NCBI GenBank assembly: GCA_946479015.1
Contig: CAMLEQ010000220.1
Span: forward strand, 1 to 6,721
DNA: 6,721 bases
Reading direction: 5' to 3'
Source: an uncultured Gemmatimonadota bacterium
Lineage (GTDB): Bacteria > Gemmatimonadota > Gemmatimonadetes > Gemmatimonadales > Gemmatimonadaceae
The notes under the pieces: generated by a model
The model's database searches: none
What the model was told of the DNA's origin: nothing
The model's input: the letters and a program-made list of their open reading frames with translations, nothing else
Made by a program: the position numbers and the translations under genes
Part shown: positions 4,776 through 6,721 of the stretch, in pieces
How positions within the stretch are numbered: position 1 is the stretch's first letter
How the letters are laid out: each line of letters starts with the position of its first letter

Positions 4776-6296
4776 GTGATGCGATCGATCACCGCGCTCG
4801 ACATCATCGTCCTGATCGCCTACCTGGCGGGCACCACGGTGCTCGGCATGTGGGTGGGGCGCCGCCAGCGCGACGCCCGCGATTACTTCGTTGCCGACCG
4901 CGCCATCCCGTGGTGGGTGGTGCTCTTCTCGGTGGTGGCCACGGAGACGAGCGCGCTGACCTTCATCGGTGCGCCCACCTTCTCGTACCTCGGCGATTTC
5001 GGCTTCCTCCAGATCGTCGCCGGGTACATCCTCGGCCGCGTCGTGGTGGCCTACACGCTCCTCCCGCGCTACTACGAGGGGGAGTTGGTGACCGCGTACG
5101 GTCTGCTGGAGCGCCGCTTCGGGCTCGCGACCCGGCGCTTCACGTCGATCGTGTTCATGGTCACGCGCGGCCTCGCCGACTCGGTGCGCATCTTCGCCAC
5201 GGCGATCCCGATCGCCATCATCGTCGAATCGGTGCTCCCCCCCGAGCGCGCGATGCCGGTGGCGGTGCTCATCCTGGGGCTGCTCACGGTGGTGTACACG
5301 TACCGCGGGGGGATGAAGGCGGTGGTGTGGACGGAGCTCCTCCAGGCGAGCGTGTACGTGGCGGGAGGGATCGCCGCGCTCGTGCTGTTGGGGCGCGTGG
5401 TCCCTGGCGGCTGGACGCACATCCTGGACAGCGCCAGGGCGGCCGGGAAGCTGCGCGTGATCGACGTGTACACGGGCATCGACCGGCCCAACACGCTCTT
5501 CGCGGGGCTCCTCGGCGGCGCCTTCCTCTCGATGGCGTCGCACGGCGCCGACCAGCTCATCGTCCAGCGCCTCCTCTCCGCGCGCAGCCTGAAGGATGCG
5601 CAGCGGGCGATCATCGGGAGCGGCATCGCGGTGTTCGCGCAGTTCACGCTCTTCCTGTTCATCGGCGTGGGGCTCTGGACGCTCTACGGCGGCCGCACCT
5701 TCGACACGCCGGACGCGATCTTCCCCACGTTCATCCTCGAGCACATGCCGCCGGGGCTCGTGGGGCTGGTGCTGGCCGCGGTGGTGGCGGCGACGATGAG
5801 CACGCACTCCGGGGCGATCAACTCGCTCGCCGCGTCCACGACCCACGACATCTATCTCCCCCTCACCGGCCGGAAGGCGGACGATCCGCGGACGCTGCGC
5901 ATGGGCAAGATGTTCGCGCTCGTCTGGGGGTGCATCCTGACGGTGGGCGCGCTGATGTTCCGGCAGCAGGGGACGCCGGTGGTGGTGCTCGCGCTCAGCA
6001 TCGCCTCGTTCACGTACGGCGGGCTGCTCGGCGGCTTCTTCCTCGGCATCTTCTGGCGCCGTGCCGTACAGCGCGATGCGATTCTCGGCATGAGCGTGGG
6101 GATCTTCGCGATGGCGTTCGTGGTCTTCGCGAAGCAGATGGCGGCGGCGGTCCCCGCCCTCGCCGGCGCGCTGGGCCCACTGGCGCGCGTGGCCTGGCCA
6201 TGGTACGTGTTGATCGGCACATCGATCACGCTCCTCGTGGGCGTGCTCTCCTCGTACACCCACCCCGCGCCGAAGGCGGGAGCGAAGCGTACATGA
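4776..6296 (+). CDS. Sodium:solute symporter (SSS family, short form), likely amino-sugar uptake
   Basis: A 506-residue inner-membrane Na+-coupled transporter of the SSS family, of usual length and with about 13 hydrophobic segments. Hallmarks are DYFVADRAIPWW (36-47), the unwound first core helix VVATETSALTFIGAP (53-67), YRGGMKAVVWTELLQ (176-190), and the Na2-site helix AATMSTHSGAINSLAASTTHDIY (338-360), where Ser342 and Thr343 align with the Na+-binding serines of vSGLT. It is clearly a different branch from the symporter at 299-2197, with no C-terminal extension. The start is GTG at 4776 or the next codon, ATG at 4779; a GAGG (4765-4768) overlapping the previous gene's stop lies 7 or 10 bases upstream and fits either. 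It sits 9 bases after the deaminase fusion and its stop overlaps the kinase start (ATGA), so the three genes form one operon. Substrate is inferred from this context as GlcNAc, glucosamine or a MurNAc-type sugar; the sequence does not decide it. Confidence 0.93.
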   Translation: MMRSITALDIIVLIAYLAGTTVLGMWVGRRQRDARDYFVADRAIPWWVVLFSVVATETSALTFIGAPTFSYLGDFGFLQIVAGYILGRVVVAYTLLPRYYEGELVTAYGLLERRFGLATRRFTSIVFMVTRGLADSVRIFATAIPIAIIVESVLPPERAMPVAVLILGLLTVVYTYRGGMKAVVWTELLQASVYVAGGIAALVLLGRVVPGGWTHILDSARAAGKLRVIDVYTGIDRPNTLFAGLLGGAFLSMASHGADQLIVQRLLSARSLKDAQRAIIGSGIAVFAQFTLFLFIGVGLWTLYGGRTFDTPDAIFPTFILEHMPPGLVGLVLAAVVAATMSTHSGAINSLAASTTHDIYLPLTGRKADDPRTLRMGKMFALVWGCILTVGALMFRQQGTPVVVLALSIASFTYGGLLGGFFLGIFWRRAVQRDAILGMSVGIFAMAFVVFAKQMAAAVPALAGALGPLARVAWPWYVLIGTSITLLVGVLSSYTHPAPKAGAKRT

Positions 6297-6721
6297 CAGC
6301 GATCGTCGTCGGAGTCGATGGTGGCGGGACGAAGACCCGCGTGATGGTGGCCGATGCGCAGGGCGCGCAGCTCGGCAGCGCCGAAGGACCGGCCAGCGCG
6401 GTGCGCCCCGGAGCGGCGGAGCAGTCCGCGGAGGTGATCGCGACAGCGGTGCGCGAGGCGCTGGCGAGCGGCCAGATGACTCACGTGATGCCGAAGGTGC
6501 TGTGCGTCGGCGTGGCGGGGGTCGGACGCGAGTCGGAGCGGCAGGCGCTCTGGCAGGCGCTCGTGGCGCGGGAGCTGGCGGAGGAGGTGGTGGTGCACGC
6601 CGATGCGGCGGTGGCGCTCGACGACGCGTTCGGCGACGGCCCGGGCATCCTGCTGATCGCCGGCACCGGCTCGGTCGCCTTCGGTCGCGGACCCGCCGGC
6701 GCGCAGATGCGCTGCGGGGGG
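6293..6721 (+). CDS. BadF/BadG/BcrA/BcrD ATPase family protein, probable N-acetylglucosamine-type sugar kinase, 3' truncated
   Basis: The frame is open from ATG 6293 to the window end, giving 143 residues without a stop; the full family is about 300. It opens with IVVGVDGGGTKTRVMVAD (4-21), the phosphate-1 loop of the ASKHA (actin/sugar kinase/Hsp70) fold, and has VHADAAVALDDAF (101-113) then GILLIAGTGSVAFGR (118-132), the second phosphate loop. This is the pattern of the BadF family (PF01869), which includes eukaryote-type N-acetylglucosamine kinase and bacterial GlcNAc and MurNAc kinases as well as activators of 2-hydroxyacyl-CoA dehydratases. The activator alternative is unlikely beside a deaminase and a symporter. 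The kinase would phosphorylate the imported sugar in the cytoplasm and feed the fused deacetylase-deaminase. Its ATG overlaps the symporter stop (ATGA), implying coupled translation; GGGAG at 6278-6282 is a weak ribosome binding site 10 bases upstream. The C-terminal half, which would refine the substrate, is outside the window. Confidence 0.9.
   Translation, partial: MTAIVVGVDGGGTKTRVMVADAQGAQLGSAEGPASAVRPGAAEQSAEVIATAVREALASGQMTHVMPKVLCVGVAGVGRESERQALWQALVARELAEEVVVHADAAVALDDAFGDGPGILLIAGTGSVAFGRGPAGAQMRCGG

Noticed and set aside
2361..6263. A 1300-codon open frame on the minus strand across three genes
   Set aside because: It is a mirror of the real genes caused by strong G/C third-position bias. 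Its translation is a repetitive His/Arg/Glu/Asp/Pro mix with no domain pattern, and it runs across a terminator and gene boundaries on the other strand.
5852..6598. A 248-codon minus-strand frame across the second symporter and kinase start
   Set aside because: It overlaps two well-supported + strand genes, including their ATGA junction, and has no recognisable domain.
6293..6721. BadF-family protein as a dehydratase activator rather than a sugar kinase
   Set aside because: Activators carry a 4Fe-4S cluster and lie beside dehydratase subunits. Here the neighbours are an amino-sugar deaminase and a symporter, although the missing C-terminal half leaves a small doubt.
1..6721. CRISPR arrays, tRNA or rRNA genes, insertion sequences, phage or defence genes
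   Set aside because: No regularly spaced repeats, RNA gene signatures, transposase motifs or terminal inverted repeats were seen; the sequence is filled by the genes listed and two short intergenic regions.

Overview
The window is strongly GC-rich, and every supported gene lies on the + strand. Almost all of it is coding. In order it holds: the 3' end of a serine beta-lactamase-like hydrolase (1-302), a sodium:solute symporter (299-2197), an A-type iron-sulfur carrier protein (2376-2732), a two-domain glucosamine-6-phosphate deaminase fused to a PIG-L/LmbE-type deacetylase (2862-4766), a second and different sodium:solute symporter (4776-6296), and the 5' end of a BadF/BadG-type sugar kinase (6293-6721, running off the end). 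The gene content, high GC and protein style fit a free-living Gram-negative heterotroph, most likely Gemmatimonadota or a relative in the Bacteroidota/FCB neighbourhood. This placement is an inference from recalled protein similarity, since there is no rRNA or other marker in the window.

Five of the six genes read as an amino-sugar salvage module. One or both symporters would bring an N-acetylated amino sugar or muropeptide-derived sugar across the inner membrane using the Na+ gradient. The BadF-family kinase would phosphorylate it. The PIG-L half of the fusion could remove the N-acetyl group, and the NagB half would convert glucosamine-6-phosphate to fructose-6-phosphate plus ammonia. The beta-lactamase-like protein at the left edge belongs to a class often found with, or fused to, GH3 beta-N-acetylhexosaminidases, so the source may be cell-wall sugar (own recycling or scavenged peptidoglycan). 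The substrate is not proven by the sequence.

The module is split in two. The left half (hydrolase-symporter) is joined by an ATGA stop/start overlap. The right half (deaminase fusion, symporter, kinase) has a 9-base gap and then another ATGA overlap. Between them sits the iron-sulfur carrier gene as its own unit, with a good sigma70-like promoter (TTGAAC-17-TATAGT) in front and a strong 11-bp-stem terminator behind. An AT-rich imperfect dyad overlaps the promoter -10 region and could be an operator. The right half starts at a TTG codon with no visible Shine-Dalgarno sequence only 41 bases after that terminator, and no promoter for it is evident.

There is no tRNA, rRNA, CRISPR array, insertion sequence or other mobile element that I can see. 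I do not see a clearly new system. The points most worth testing are the deacetylase-deaminase fusion, the replacement of a catalytic aspartate in its deaminase half, and a low-complexity insertion in its deacetylase half.
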